DNA from: Geobacteraceae bacterium
Lineage (GTDB): Bacteria; Desulfobacterota; Desulfuromonadia; Geobacterales; Geobacteraceae
DNA: 64,000 nt
NCBI GenBank assembly: GCA_009773645.1
Contig: WSYB01000010.1
Location: 1 to 64,000, forward strand
Reading direction: 5' to 3'
The position numbers and the translations under genes are program-made. Shown piece by piece: positions 9,254 through 17,272 of the stretch. Each line of letters begins with the position of its first letter. Within the stretch, counting starts at the first letter, position 1. The notes beneath the pieces were generated by a model that was not told the origin of the DNA, made no database searches, and worked only from the letters and a program-made list of their open reading frames with translations.

Positions 9254-9870
9254 AGGTACGGCAGGACCCCCTTGTTTTTGCGTATGCGGTAAAAATGAAG
9301 AAGCGACAGAACCAGGAGCGTGAGCGGGATAACGGCGATATGCAGCACGTAAAAACGGAGCAGGGATAGGGCTTCGCCGACCCCGTCAGGGACCAGGATG
9401 GCCTCAATGTATTCCCCCAGCGGCGCAGCTCTGACCAGTTCCATTCCGGTCTGGGTTGCCCACAGGGCGAGCTGGTCCATGGGGAGAAGATAGCCGGTGT
9501 AGGCGCCGAAAATGGCACTGCAGAGCAGGAGAAAGCCGATTATCCAATTGAGTTCGCGAGGTTTACGGTAGGCGCCGGTAAGAATAACCCGCAGGGTGTG
9601 AAGAAAGATGAGGACCAGGAACAGATGGGAGGAGAGTCGATGCAGACTGCGGATGTAGCGTCCTCCCCAGATCGACGATTCCAGAAAGAGGATCGAAGGG
9701 AAAGCGTGGTCAGGGGTCGGCTGGTAGTAGAAGAGAAGCAGCAGGCCGCTGCCGGCCATGATCAGCAGGGCCGTGAAGGCCAAGCCTCCCAGGCAGAATG
9801 TGTAGGAGAGCCGCAGGTTCTTTTCCAGCACGACCCGGGGAAACAGATGCTTGAGAAATTCCTTGAACAT
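9250..9870 (-). CDS. extP: Cytochrome b6-type diheme subunit of a menaquinol oxidoreductase
   Basis: Four-helix N-terminal cytochrome b. Start ATG 9870 behind GGAGAG (206 residues); the upstream extension overlaps the Rieske gene and is not real. Helix II has His-x13-His (HRLSSH...FLH) and helix IV His-x14-His (LHIAVIP...LLHFYR), the two bis-His heme b sites, with the b6-like block RKPRELNWIIGF...GYLLPMDQ. A Cys sits in SYTFCLGGLAF, the place where b6 has the Cys that binds the extra heme c(n)/c(i). It works with the Rieske protein and the subunit IV-like neighbour. Confidence 0.85.
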   Translation of the reverse strand: MFKEFLKHLFPRVVLEKNLRLSYTFCLGGLAFTALLIMAGSGLLLLFYYQPTPDHAFPSILFLESSIWGGRYIRSLHRLSSHLFLVLIFLHTLRVILTGAYRKPRELNWIIGFLLLCSAIFGAYTGYLLPMDQLALWATQTGMELVRAAPLGEYIEAILVPDGVGEALSLLRFYVLHIAVIPLTLLVLSLLHFYRIRKNKGVLPYL

Positions 9871-9926
9871 GCAACTCTCCGGTTTCAAGTCCACCTTTGG
9901 CAAAGGGGGATATGCTTCCCTACCCA

Positions 9927-10322
9927 TCACGCCAGCAGCACGATGATGCCGTCGTCGCTGACCTCTACGCCGTACCGTTTCAACGGCCGGTCTGCCGGCC
10001 CCTTGTTGACCATCCCTTGTCGGTCGAAACGGCTGCCGTGGCAGGGACACACGAGTCCCGCCGGAGTTACCGATACGGTGCAACCGAGATGGGTGCAGAC
10101 CAGATCGAGGGCGTACAGTTCACCCTTCTCCCTGATGACCGCAATCCTTGCCTGGCGGTAGACCAGTGCCCCCTCGGCCGGGATATCCGCTTTTGCCAGG
10201 GTCAGTTTCACAGCCCGCTTTCCGGGCTGCGGAGATAGGTACCGCCTCAGCAGCAATAGTCCGGCAATCCCTGAAACTAGCGTGGTGAGGAAATGTCTGC
10301 GCGATTTACCAATGCTTTCCAT
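9927..10322 (-). CDS. extO: Rieske [2Fe-2S] protein
   Basis: High-potential iron-sulfur subunit of the bc complex. From ATG 10322 (131 residues) it begins MESIGKSRRHFLTTLVSG, a Tat signal/anchor usual for Rieske proteins. Both cluster boxes are intact: CTHLGC and CPCHGS. It overlaps the end of the upstream multiheme cytochrome by 46 bp in another frame. The twin-Arg motif argues that this start, not the longer frame from 10430, is right. 56 bp separate it from cytochrome b. Confidence 0.9.
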   Translation of the reverse strand: MESIGKSRRHFLTTLVSGIAGLLLLRRYLSPQPGKRAVKLTLAKADIPAEGALVYRQARIAVIREKGELYALDLVCTHLGCTVSVTPAGLVCPCHGSRFDRQGMVNKGPADRPLKRYGVEVSDDGIIVLLA

Positions 10323-11527
10323 TTTTCCACATATGCCTTGTAATAGGCTGGACTCTTCTTCGTCATTGTCTTGTAGCGTTCGAGCGGCAAGAACCCGCCG
10401 TTCACCACGCGTTGGCCGTTTCTGTCCCAAAAGGAGGAAAGGGTCAAGCCATCTTTACGGAGCTCGTAGAGCCGTTCTTCCGGCCGCTCCAATATGAAGC
10501 GCCGGGGATTGTCGTGGCACCCCTCACACATGACCGTACCGCGGCGAACCGTATGGGGGAAGAACGCCCGCCATTCCGCTGCCAGGAGGCGGTTCTCCGT
10601 TCCCACCGGCCGATCATGGTCGATGGCGGTGAAAAAGGCGATGAATTCGGGACGGATCGGGCTCACTCTGCCGGAGCTGTTGATGCCGAGAGGCGGTGCA
10701 TCCTGCCGCTTCAGGTAGGCGCTCTTCACATACTCTCGATTGTCCCCCCGCAGATCATAATCGTCACGGGACGGACTGTCGGTGAAACGGAGATAGAAGG
10801 TGCCGTATTCCTGGGCGCCCCATGCGGAATGGCAGGCATAGCATTCAAGCTTATTCATGTGCGCGGCGATCCGGTGCTCGATGACATCTCCATCGACCAG
10901 GTGGCAGTCACGGCAGTTTTTTGCCGCCTTCCGCCCGGCGATGAGGCTTTGCATGGAGTGGCAGTCGCGACATTGCAGGCCGGCTTCAAAGTGGACGTCG
11001 GGGAGCATTTTGAGGAATGTCTCGCCGTTGGCCGCGGCTCCCCTCTGATAGCGCATGTTGTCTTCGCGGGGAGCCATTCCCCGGTAGTCGCTCCCCACGT
11101 AATATCCCTTGTGACAGTCAAGGCATGAGTCGTCGGTTGCCGTGCCGATCCGGTGACCGCTTTCCCCATGACAGTCGAGACAATCCTGAAGATGGCAGGA
11201 ATTGCAGTTTTTCTCGAAGAAGTGCGAATCCGCGGTGCCGAAAGTGCGGGCGACGAACTGCCGTTCCCGCGCCCGGGTCGCCATGGCGTGGGAAAACAGG
11301 GCTGCGTACCCCCGATGGCAGCCGGTGCATCCCCGTGCTCCGCCCGTTGCCGCGCCGGGTCTGGCGAGGGTTTTGGTTTCATCCAGATGACAGGCGAGGC
11401 AGGGGAGCTTCCCATGAACGCCCAGGACGGAAACCCTGTGGCAGACCGTGCAGCTTTCACCGCCGTAAGCGGTGACGGCGCTAACGGCCATCAAACAGGC
11501 GGCGGTGAAGAGTATCATCAAGCGCAC
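10277..11527 (-). CDS. extN: Decaheme cytochrome c of the bc operon
   Basis: Periplasmic multiheme cytochrome of 416 residues with signal peptide MRLMILFTAACLMAVSAVTAYG. It has ten CxxCH motifs (CTVCH, CLACH, CTGCH, CNSCH, CLDCH twice, CRDCH twice, CYACH, CEGCH). The second half between hemes 9 and 10 is a longer heme-free region that shares wording (YLKRQDAPPLGINSSGRVSP) with the similar segment of the upstream 12-heme protein (NQRGRISPVTPG), so the two are paralogous there. It overlaps the gene before it by 47 bp and the Rieske gene by 46 bp. Position matches extN; the symbol is from memory. Confidence 0.75.
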   Translation of the reverse strand: MRLMILFTAACLMAVSAVTAYGGESCTVCHRVSVLGVHGKLPCLACHLDETKTLARPGAATGGARGCTGCHRGYAALFSHAMATRARERQFVARTFGTADSHFFEKNCNSCHLQDCLDCHGESGHRIGTATDDSCLDCHKGYYVGSDYRGMAPREDNMRYQRGAAANGETFLKMLPDVHFEAGLQCRDCHSMQSLIAGRKAAKNCRDCHLVDGDVIEHRIAAHMNKLECYACHSAWGAQEYGTFYLRFTDSPSRDDYDLRGDNREYVKSAYLKRQDAPPLGINSSGRVSPIRPEFIAFFTAIDHDRPVGTENRLLAAEWRAFFPHTVRRGTVMCEGCHDNPRRFILERPEERLYELRKDGLTLSSFWDRNGQRVVNGGFLPLERYKTMTKKSPAYYKAYVEKWKALVNRADISSPR

Positions 11528-13361
11528 GGTAATCCAGTTCCTTTCGATAAATCGGGTCTTTCGCCTTGTCGTGGCAGACGAGGCAGAGGTTGACCGCCAG
11601 CACCCGGCGCACTTCCCTGCCGTTCAAGGGGCGGGAGTTCTCCCTGGTGATGGCGGAATAGGCGGTGACCTTCCCCTTTTGCATGGTCAGAAAGCCGTCC
11701 AGCGGTTTACTGTCGGATTTTTCACAGAGCAGGGTGCCGCTTATGCTGTTTCCTGCCACCACGTGCTGACCGAAGCCGAGGAAGGCGGGATCACCGTGGC
11801 ATTCCCCGCATGTCACCGCCTTCTTGCCGGTATTATGGGAATAGAAGGGGGCGAAGCGGAGCTGCCGCTTCCCCTTGAAGCGGGCCACGTACTCTTCCCT
11901 GCTCCGGCTTCCGTCCGCTTCTATCACCGTGATGAAGGTCTGGCAGCCGGGGGTCACCGGAGAAATCCGGCCGCGCTGGTTCACCGCCAGTGGAAAAGGG
12001 TAGAGGGTCCGGTAGTCTTCGGTCTCGCTGAAATCGCCGGGGGTCTCCTTTTTCCTGATGAAGTCCATCCCCTGCGCGGTCCGGTCATAGGTCGTATGGC
12101 AGCCGTAACACTGGACAACGGTGCGGGAGTGGCAGGAATAGCATTCAAGCCGGCGGTGCCCGGCTACCAGATGTTCCGGGGTGCCGGAGATGACCTTGCT
12201 GGTGAAGATCTTGCCGCTTCTCTTGCCCAGCACGTATATGCGTCCGGCTTGATGGAAAACGTTTGAATAGGGGCGCCCCTTGGCGGTCAGGACCATCTCC
12301 ATTCCCGGCCGCATCATCTGCTTGTAGCTCTTTGATTCGCGAACCGCCTCTTCGTTTTCCCGGCTGATCGGGCGGTGACGGGGAGGGGCTGTCGGGGTGC
12401 CGTGACAGTCCTCGCAGCGTATCTCGGTCTGGAGATACATGTTCCGGTAGGCATAGCCGTCACCCATGACATCCCGTGAGGTATGGCAGTCAATGCACTC
12501 CATCCCGGCGGCAAAATGGACGTCCGGGGCTATATGGGTCAGATTGCGGTTGCCGCTTGCCATGACGGGACCGGGGAGACCGTTTCTGGTCGGCACCAGT
12601 GAATTATTGCCGTCGTAAAGCCCCTGATAGGAGAGGGCGATCCTCCCGCTCCGGTTGTGGCACCTGAAACAGACGTCATTGCCGGGGAGGGGTGTCATCT
12701 TGTGGCTGGCGGAATAGGGGGACTTACCATGCACGGTCGCATCGTTCCCCTTGTAGGTCGCGGTATCGTTGAAAGGGAAGTGGCAGGCAGCGCACCCCGA
12801 TGCGTGTCCGGCGCTGGACGCATCACCGTTTTCGATGCCCACATGGCAGCGAGAGCAGAACTTGCGATAGAGTTCCCCGGAAAGGTTGTCGAGCTCCGCC
12901 ACCGGCCGGTATTCTAAGGCATTCCCCCGGGAATCAAAAACGTTTCCCCCCGTTGCGCTGTAATTCCTTCCATCCTCTCCTTCCCAGGAGAGCTGGATAT
13001 TCCTGATCATCCCGGCGTTGGTCTGCATGATGGTGGATTTGACCCGGCCGAGCTGGTAGTAATGGCAGGGACCGCAGCTTTTATCCCAGAAAGCGGGGTC
13101 CGCGGGATTGCGCGGGCCGAACATTCCCCGGTGGGCTTTATCCGAACTCTTTCCAGCCGGATTCCCGCTGTGGCAGCTGATACACGAAGGATGTGAGATC
13201 GAGACCGGCTCGATTTTCCGATGGCAGGAGATGCAGTTTGCACTGTCCGTTTTGACGTTTCTGCAACCGGTTGATACCAGGAGCAGGAAAGTTAAAAAGA
13301 GAAATAATGCCCCCTCTCGGTTTCTTCGCAGCTTCACCTTTGCTGATATCCGACTTTGCAT
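11481..13361 (-). CDS. extM: Dodecaheme cytochrome c, first gene of the bc operon
   Basis: A 626-residue exported cytochrome with twelve CxxCH motifs. The N terminus has a hydrophobic stretch GALFLFLTFLLLVSTGC that could be a signal peptide ending in a lipobox-like TGC. The exact start is unsure: ATG 13361 has no clear Shine-Dalgarno, and GTG 13337 is an alternative. Typical family words are CIDCHTSRDVMGDG and PPRHRPISRENEEAV. It heads the leftward operon of six overlapping genes and shares a 104-bp intergenic region with the divergent rhodanese gene. Confidence 0.75.
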   Translation of the reverse strand: MQSRISAKVKLRRNREGALFLFLTFLLLVSTGCRNVKTDSANCISCHRKIEPVSISHPSCISCHSGNPAGKSSDKAHRGMFGPRNPADPAFWDKSCGPCHYYQLGRVKSTIMQTNAGMIRNIQLSWEGEDGRNYSATGGNVFDSRGNALEYRPVAELDNLSGELYRKFCSRCHVGIENGDASSAGHASGCAACHFPFNDTATYKGNDATVHGKSPYSASHKMTPLPGNDVCFRCHNRSGRIALSYQGLYDGNNSLVPTRNGLPGPVMASGNRNLTHIAPDVHFAAGMECIDCHTSRDVMGDGYAYRNMYLQTEIRCEDCHGTPTAPPRHRPISRENEEAVRESKSYKQMMRPGMEMVLTAKGRPYSNVFHQAGRIYVLGKRSGKIFTSKVISGTPEHLVAGHRRLECYSCHSRTVVQCYGCHTTYDRTAQGMDFIRKKETPGDFSETEDYRTLYPFPLAVNQRGRISPVTPGCQTFITVIEADGSRSREEYVARFKGKRQLRFAPFYSHNTGKKAVTCGECHGDPAFLGFGQHVVAGNSISGTLLCEKSDSKPLDGFLTMQKGKVTAYSAITRENSRPLNGREVRRVLAVNLCLVCHDKAKDPIYRKELDYRALDDTLHRRLFDGR

Positions 13362-13465
13362 TGTCGGTAAATATAAACAATTTTACTGATGCACGCAATT
13401 CATTTTCATGCTATATTCCGATGATATCGATATATTAAATCATGGAACTACACAAAGGAGGAGAG

Positions 13466-14854
13466 ATGAAGATGAAAAAGATGATTGCATGCATGTTCGC
13501 CCTGCAGGTCATTGCTCTCACGGCTCTTTCCGGACGGGCCGGAGCGGAGCAGGCAGTACCGCCGGCTAAACCGGCCAGTGCAAAGATTTGCCTGAACTGC
13601 CATAAGACAGAAGCAGGCAAATTGCAGGGGCACTGGGAAAGCGTTGCCATGAAATCCTCGTCGATCCAGCTCAAGATCGATGACCGGTCGGAGGTCATCA
13701 GGTTTGACAAGGCAAAGCTGCAGGTGCTGAACACGACCGAGAAAAGCGACATGGAGAAGATGCTGCGGAGCATCAAGAAAGGACATGAGGTCCGCATCGA
13801 GTTCACCGAGAAGGATGGCGTCAAGTACGCCTCGGCGGTGGTTGCCAAGCCCGCAGTCAAGCTCGCTGCGGAAGAGAAGATCGCGCTTGCCGAGGTGGAG
13901 AAGCTGGTCGCCCTGGGGCCGGAAAAGGGGAAATACACCCTGGTCGACTCCCGTCCCGCTCCTAAATTCAAGGAGGGTGCTATCCCCACCGCCATCAGCC
14001 TTCCCTTTCCCGAGTTCGATAAAAACGTCAGCAGGCTTCCCGCCGACAAGAACGGCTTTATCATCTTCTATTGCAGCGGCGTTACCTGCAACATGAGCCC
14101 CGGCTCCCAGAAGAAGGCAAAGGCGCTGGGTTACACCAACATCAAGGTCTTCGTCGAAGGGATGCCGGCCTGGCTCGCCGGGAACCACGGCGTGCTTTCG
14201 GCCCAGTCGCTCAAGGATGCCTACAAGGATATGCCGTACGTCCTGCTCGATGCCCGCGCGGCCGGCGTGGCAGAGAAGGGGTTCATCAAGGGTGCGGCGG
14301 CCTTTTCTTCGGTAGACGAGAAGTCCCTGAAGTTGCTCCCCAAGAAAGAGATGAAGGCTCCGATCATCGTCTATGACGAGGACGGCAAGGGGAACGCGGT
14401 CAAGGTTGCCGCCGCCATCGTCAAGGCCGGCTATGTGAACGTCATGGTGCTGACTGACGGTTTTGCAGGGGCAACACTGGCGCAACTCCCGCTGGAGACC
14501 GGCAAGCTGGCAACCAGCATCAGCTACGTCCCCAAGCCGAAGCCGGGGGAGTTGCCAATGGAGCAATTCATAAAGACGATCGCTGCAATCCCGGCTGATA
14601 CCGTTATCATCGATGTGCGCACCAAGGATGAGGTCAAGGAAGACATGATCAAGGGGGCCGTGAATATTCCCGCCGAAGAGATTGACCAACGTGCTGGAGA
14701 AATCCCGAAAGACAAGAAGGTTATTGCCTACTGCAACACCGGCACCCGTGCCGAGATGGCCTATCACGCGCTCAAGGCAAAGGGGCTCACCAACATCTTC
14801 TTCCTGAACGCCAAGGTCGATTTCGACGAGGGCAAGCCGGAAATCAGCAAGTAG
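13466..14854 (+). CDS. extH: Secreted monoheme protein with three rhodanese domains
   Basis: Periplasmic sulfur-transfer-type protein of 462 residues. Start ATG 13466 (or 13472) behind AAAGGAGGAG. The signal peptide MKMKKMIACMFALQVIALTA is followed by one heme motif CLNCH (residues 42-46). Then come three rhodanese domains: the first with active loop YCSGVTCNMS, the second with the Cys replaced (VYDEDGKGN), the third with YCNTGTRAEM. The middle domain is therefore probably structural. Rhodanese-like ExtH belongs to the Geobacter selenite/tellurite cluster; the fused heme site and triple domain differ from my recollection of it, so the symbol is tentative. Divergent from the bc operon. Confidence 0.75.
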   Translation: MKMKKMIACMFALQVIALTALSGRAGAEQAVPPAKPASAKICLNCHKTEAGKLQGHWESVAMKSSSIQLKIDDRSEVIRFDKAKLQVLNTTEKSDMEKMLRSIKKGHEVRIEFTEKDGVKYASAVVAKPAVKLAAEEKIALAEVEKLVALGPEKGKYTLVDSRPAPKFKEGAIPTAISLPFPEFDKNVSRLPADKNGFIIFYCSGVTCNMSPGSQKKAKALGYTNIKVFVEGMPAWLAGNHGVLSAQSLKDAYKDMPYVLLDARAAGVAEKGFIKGAAAFSSVDEKSLKLLPKKEMKAPIIVYDEDGKGNAVKVAAAIVKAGYVNVMVLTDGFAGATLAQLPLETGKLATSISYVPKPKPGELPMEQFIKTIAAIPADTVIIDVRTKDEVKEDMIKGAVNIPAEEIDQRAGEIPKDKKVIAYCNTGTRAEMAYHALKAKGLTNIFFLNAKVDFDEGKPEISK

Positions 14855-14884
14855 CTCAGCCTGCATCAGGAAAGGAGGTCACCG

Positions 14885-15232
14885 GTGAAACAGTACTTCA
14901 TTGCGGGAGTGGTGGTGACGGGTATCACGATGACGGCAGCGGGGGGATTCGGCGCGACGATGCAGGATCTCATCTATCAGGGGGCAACGGCGAACGACAT
15001 GGCCATTTTCCATGGGAAAAAACACCTTGAACGGGGCATCAAATGCGCTGAGTGCCACAATAAGGACGTCTTTCCAGAGAAGAAATTCGGGGCCGTCAAG
15101 ATCACCATGAAGTCGATCGCACAAGGGAAACACTGCGGGATATGCCATAACGGCACACGCGCCTTCGGAGTCACGGGAACCTGCAATCGCTGCCATCCGA
15201 TCAAGTCGGGCGATATGGTCGTTTACGACTGA
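14885..15232 (+). CDS. Small triheme cytochrome c7-like protein
   Basis: Periplasmic, 115 residues, GTG 14885 behind AAGGAGGTCACC. The signal peptide is MKQYFIAGVVVTGITMTAAGGFG. One triheme unit, CAECH...HCGICH...CNRCH, has the same spacing as the modules of the 27-heme gene at 1.1 kb (FHGKKHLERGIKC, then IAQGKHCGICHNGTRAFGV). It follows the rhodanese gene by 30 bp and is followed by a terminator, so these two genes form one transcription unit. Confidence 0.85.
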   Translation: MKQYFIAGVVVTGITMTAAGGFGATMQDLIYQGATANDMAIFHGKKHLERGIKCAECHNKDVFPEKKFGAVKITMKSIAQGKHCGICHNGTRAFGVTGTCNRCHPIKSGDMVVYD

Positions 15233-15247
15233 TACCCGCTCGCAATC

Positions 15248-15286
15248 AAAAAAAATCCCTTCAAGAAAAATTGAAGGGATTTTTTT
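15248..15286. terminator. Rho-independent terminator after the triheme cytochrome
   Basis: AAATCCCTTCAA, short A-rich loop, TTGAAGGGATTT flanked by an A8 and a T7 tract. Symmetric, so it can act in both directions. Confidence 0.88.
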
Positions 15287-15432
15287 GACAATTTTCCAAC
15301 CTTGTCAGCAGCCGGCGGCGGCTTGTATACTTTACTTCCTCTTGGAATTCTCCTGTTACCAGATCGTTTTTACGTGGGGATAATCAACAACGTGCCCCTA
15401 GCCCCTTTTCCTGAAATTATCAAAGCTTATGC

Positions 15433-15470
15433 TTGACTTTACACAAGGTGAGGTGTAAATATTTGTGTAA
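15433..15470 (+). promoter_or_regulatory. vapBC promoter with operator palindrome between -35 and -10
   Basis: TTGACT (15433-15438), 17-bp spacer, TAAATA (15456-15461). The spacer and -10 are covered by the palindrome TTTACAC (15438-15444) and GTGTAAA (15453-15459), and a further half-site TTTGTGTAA lies at 15462-15470. This fits autorepression by a VapB-VapC complex. The Shine-Dalgarno GGAGG follows at 15472. Confidence 0.6.
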
Positions 15471-15482
15471 CGGAGGTGCCCC

Positions 15483-15683
15483 ATGGCGACAAACCTGGCT
15501 ATTGACGATAAGTTGCTCGAAGAAGCTCGCATCGTCGGCAAACATGCTACAAAAAAGGCGGTGGTTAACGAAGCACTTGCGGAGTATATCCAGCGCCGCA
15601 AACAAGCCGAGATCATTAAACTGTTCCATTCGGTAGAGTATGATCAGAATTATGACTACAAGAAGCAGCGGCAAAAGCAATGA
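15483..15683 (+). CDS. vapB: VapB-type antitoxin
   Basis: 66 residues. The N-terminal MATNLAIDDKLLEEARIVG and TKKAVVNEALAEYIQRRK make a ribbon-helix-helix DNA-binding fold like that of DUF2191/VapB antitoxins. The C-terminal tail (HSVEYDQNYDYKKQRQKQ) is the flexible toxin-neutralising part. It overlaps the toxin by 4 bp (ATGA). The palindrome in the promoter supports autoregulation. Confidence 0.85.
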   Translation: MATNLAIDDKLLEEARIVGKHATKKAVVNEALAEYIQRRKQAEIIKLFHSVEYDQNYDYKKQRQKQ

Positions 15684-16087
15684 AGGTCCTTGTTGACACA
15701 TCCGTATGGTCCTTGGCACTGCGGAGAAATCTGCCTGCTGATGGCCCGGAGGTATCTGAACTTATCGAGTTGATCAGGGAGACCCGGGTTCAGATGATCG
15801 GACCGGTACGCCAGGAGCTCCTTTCGGGCGTAAAGAGCCAAGCTCAGTTCCATAAACTGCGCAATCATCTGCGGCCATTTCTTGATCTTGAACTTACAAC
15901 CCGCGACTACGAGCATGCAGCTGAGTTATTCAACCTCTGTCGCAGTAAGGGAATCCAGGGATCAAATACCGACTTTCTCATCTGCGCTACGGCGGCGCGC
16001 CACAAGATCCCCATTTTTACCACGGATGGGGATTTCTCTCTGTTTCAGACTCACCTGCCAATTACGCTCCATCGACCTCGCTCCTGA
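15680..16087 (+). CDS. vapC: VapC-type PIN-domain ribonuclease toxin
   Basis: 135-residue PIN-domain toxin. MKVLVDTSVWSLAL holds the first catalytic Asp (D6), GSNTDFLICATA the middle acidic residue and FTTDGDFSLF the C-terminal Asp pair; Glu in VRQELLSG is the remaining metal ligand. VapC proteins cleave tRNA or rRNA. Second gene of the vapBC module, which sits between two parts of the respiratory cluster and is probably a passenger there. Confidence 0.88.
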   Translation: MKVLVDTSVWSLALRRNLPADGPEVSELIELIRETRVQMIGPVRQELLSGVKSQAQFHKLRNHLRPFLDLELTTRDYEHAAELFNLCRSKGIQGSNTDFLICATAARHKIPIFTTDGDFSLFQTHLPITLHRPRS

Positions 16088-16117
16088 ACAATTTTCTCTA
16101 ACAAGGAAAATAAATGC

Positions 16118-16151
16118 AAAAAAGCCCGGGGGCGTTTCCCCGGGCTTTTTT
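16118..16151. terminator. Bidirectional terminator between vapC and the Lys-rich gene
   Basis: AAAAGCCCGGGG, short loop, CCCCGGGCTTTT with A and T tracts on the two sides. It serves the convergent vapBC and leftward molybdoenzyme transcripts. Confidence 0.88.
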
Positions 16152-16174
16152 CATTACTTGGCGGCTACCATGCT

Positions 16175-16453
16175 TTAGCAGCCGGCAGCTTCCTTCTTCT
16201 TCTTTTTGGCAGGTTTGGCGGCCGGCTTGGTCTCTTCCTTCTTTGCCTCGGCCCCTTCTTTTTTCTCTTCTTTAGCGGCTTCTGTCCCCTTCTTGGCCTT
16301 CTTCATTTTCTCTTTCTTCGCGGGTTTGGCCTCAGTGGCAGCGGCCGGGGCTTCCTTCTTCTCTGCGGGTTTGGCTTCCTCGGCAGCGAAGGCGAAGCCC
16401 GAGAGGCTCAAGCTGAGCAGTGCGGCGGCAAGCAGTACGGCAACTCTTTTCAT
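16175..16453 (-). CDS. Secreted Lys/Ala/Glu-rich small protein ending in Ala-Gly-Cys
   Basis: 92 residues from ATG 16453 behind GGAGGAAACG; the longer frame adds an unlikely leader. The signal peptide is MKRVAVLLAAALLSLSLSGF with AFA cleavage. The mature part is almost only Lys, Ala, Glu and Pro in runs (KPAEKKEAPAAA, KKEKMKKAKKG) and is surely unstructured. The last residue is Cys after Ala-Gly. Low complexity prevents family assignment. It lies 100 bp after the molybdoenzyme operon and may be its last gene; another small protein with the same ending lies at 22.3 kb. Confidence 0.75.
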   Translation of the reverse strand: MKRVAVLLAAALLSLSLSGFAFAAEEAKPAEKKEAPAAATEAKPAKKEKMKKAKKGTEAAKEEKKEGAEAKKEETKPAAKPAKKKKKEAAGC

Positions 16454-16553
16454 CGTTTCCTCCTTGTTATATGCATTCTGAACGAATGCCGATTTATTAG
16501 CATATTCGAATAAAAAAGTCCACATCTTGAATCATTCTCACAGGCGCCTTGAA

Positions 16554-17270
16554 CTACGTGATATAGATCACCATCGGCTTGGTACCCAGTTCCTCTTTGT
16601 ATCTGAAGGTGTTCGCCTTGGCGGTTACCCGGGCGATCAGGCTCTTCGGGTCGGAGATGTCGCCGAAATAGGTGGCGTGCCCCAGGCAGGTGGTTGTGCA
16701 GCGGGTCAGTTCGCCCTTCTCCACCCGATGGATGCAGAAATGACACTTACGCGCATTGCCGATGGGGGAGTGCCAGTGGGACTTCCGCTTGAAGGTCTTG
16801 CCGTACTCGCCGGAGTTTTCCACCTCGTAAGTTTCCCGTTTCATGTCGCCGGTGAAGTAATGGCCGACATCGGCGGACCGGGCGCCGTAGGAGCAGGCGA
16901 CAATGCAGTAGCGGCAGCCGATGCACTTCTTGTAGTCGATGTAGACGATGCCGTCATCACGGACGTAGGTTGCGGTTACCGGGCAGACCGGCGTGCAGGT
17001 CGGTGAAGCGCACTGCATGCAGGGGCGCGGCAGAAACCGGAGCGAGACGTTGGGGAACTCGCCGATCTCCTCTTCTTTCACCGGGCGGTAGTGGATCTCC
17101 GGCGGGGTGAGGTTTTCCGACATGCAGCCGGTGGTGCAGGCATGGCAGCCGATGCATTTCTTCAGGTCGATGGCCATGGCCCAGCGCCGCTGGTTGCGGG
17201 GTTTTTTCAGAGCCCGCTGCAGGTCCTCGTGCATGATGTCGAGAATGTCCTTTTCCTCAAACTGTACCAT
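16554..17270 (-). CDS. Four-cluster ferredoxin subunit of a Psr/Phs-like molybdoenzyme
   Basis: 238-residue electron-transfer subunit of the DmsB/PsrB/NrfC type. Four Cys groups hold [4Fe-4S] clusters: CIGCHACTTGC, CMQCASPTCTPVC, CIGCRYCIVAC and CHFCIHRVEKGELTRCTTTC. CIGCH here is an iron-sulfur motif, not a heme site. No signal peptide; the partner A subunit carries the Tat signal. The gene starts 2 bp after the membrane subunit stop, so A-C-B form one operon. Confidence 0.93.
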   Translation of the reverse strand: MVQFEEKDILDIMHEDLQRALKKPRNQRRWAMAIDLKKCIGCHACTTGCMSENLTPPEIHYRPVKEEEIGEFPNVSLRFLPRPCMQCASPTCTPVCPVTATYVRDDGIVYIDYKKCIGCRYCIVACSYGARSADVGHYFTGDMKRETYEVENSGEYGKTFKRKSHWHSPIGNARKCHFCIHRVEKGELTRCTTTCLGHATYFGDISDPKSLIARVTAKANTFRYKEELGTKPMVIYIT

Positions 17271-17272
17271 GG

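Noticed and set aside
8076-9518. Long minus-strand frame of 480 codons across the cytochrome b region
   Set aside because: Only its last 261 codons have coding sense (heme motifs, signal peptide). The rest is a shadow of the b-type subunits, which match families in other frames.
16554-17270. CIGCH motifs in the ferredoxin subunit as heme sites
   Set aside because: They belong to ferredoxin-type four-Cys clusters (CIGCHACTTGC, CIGCRYC); the whole pattern is that of a four-cluster PsrB-like protein.
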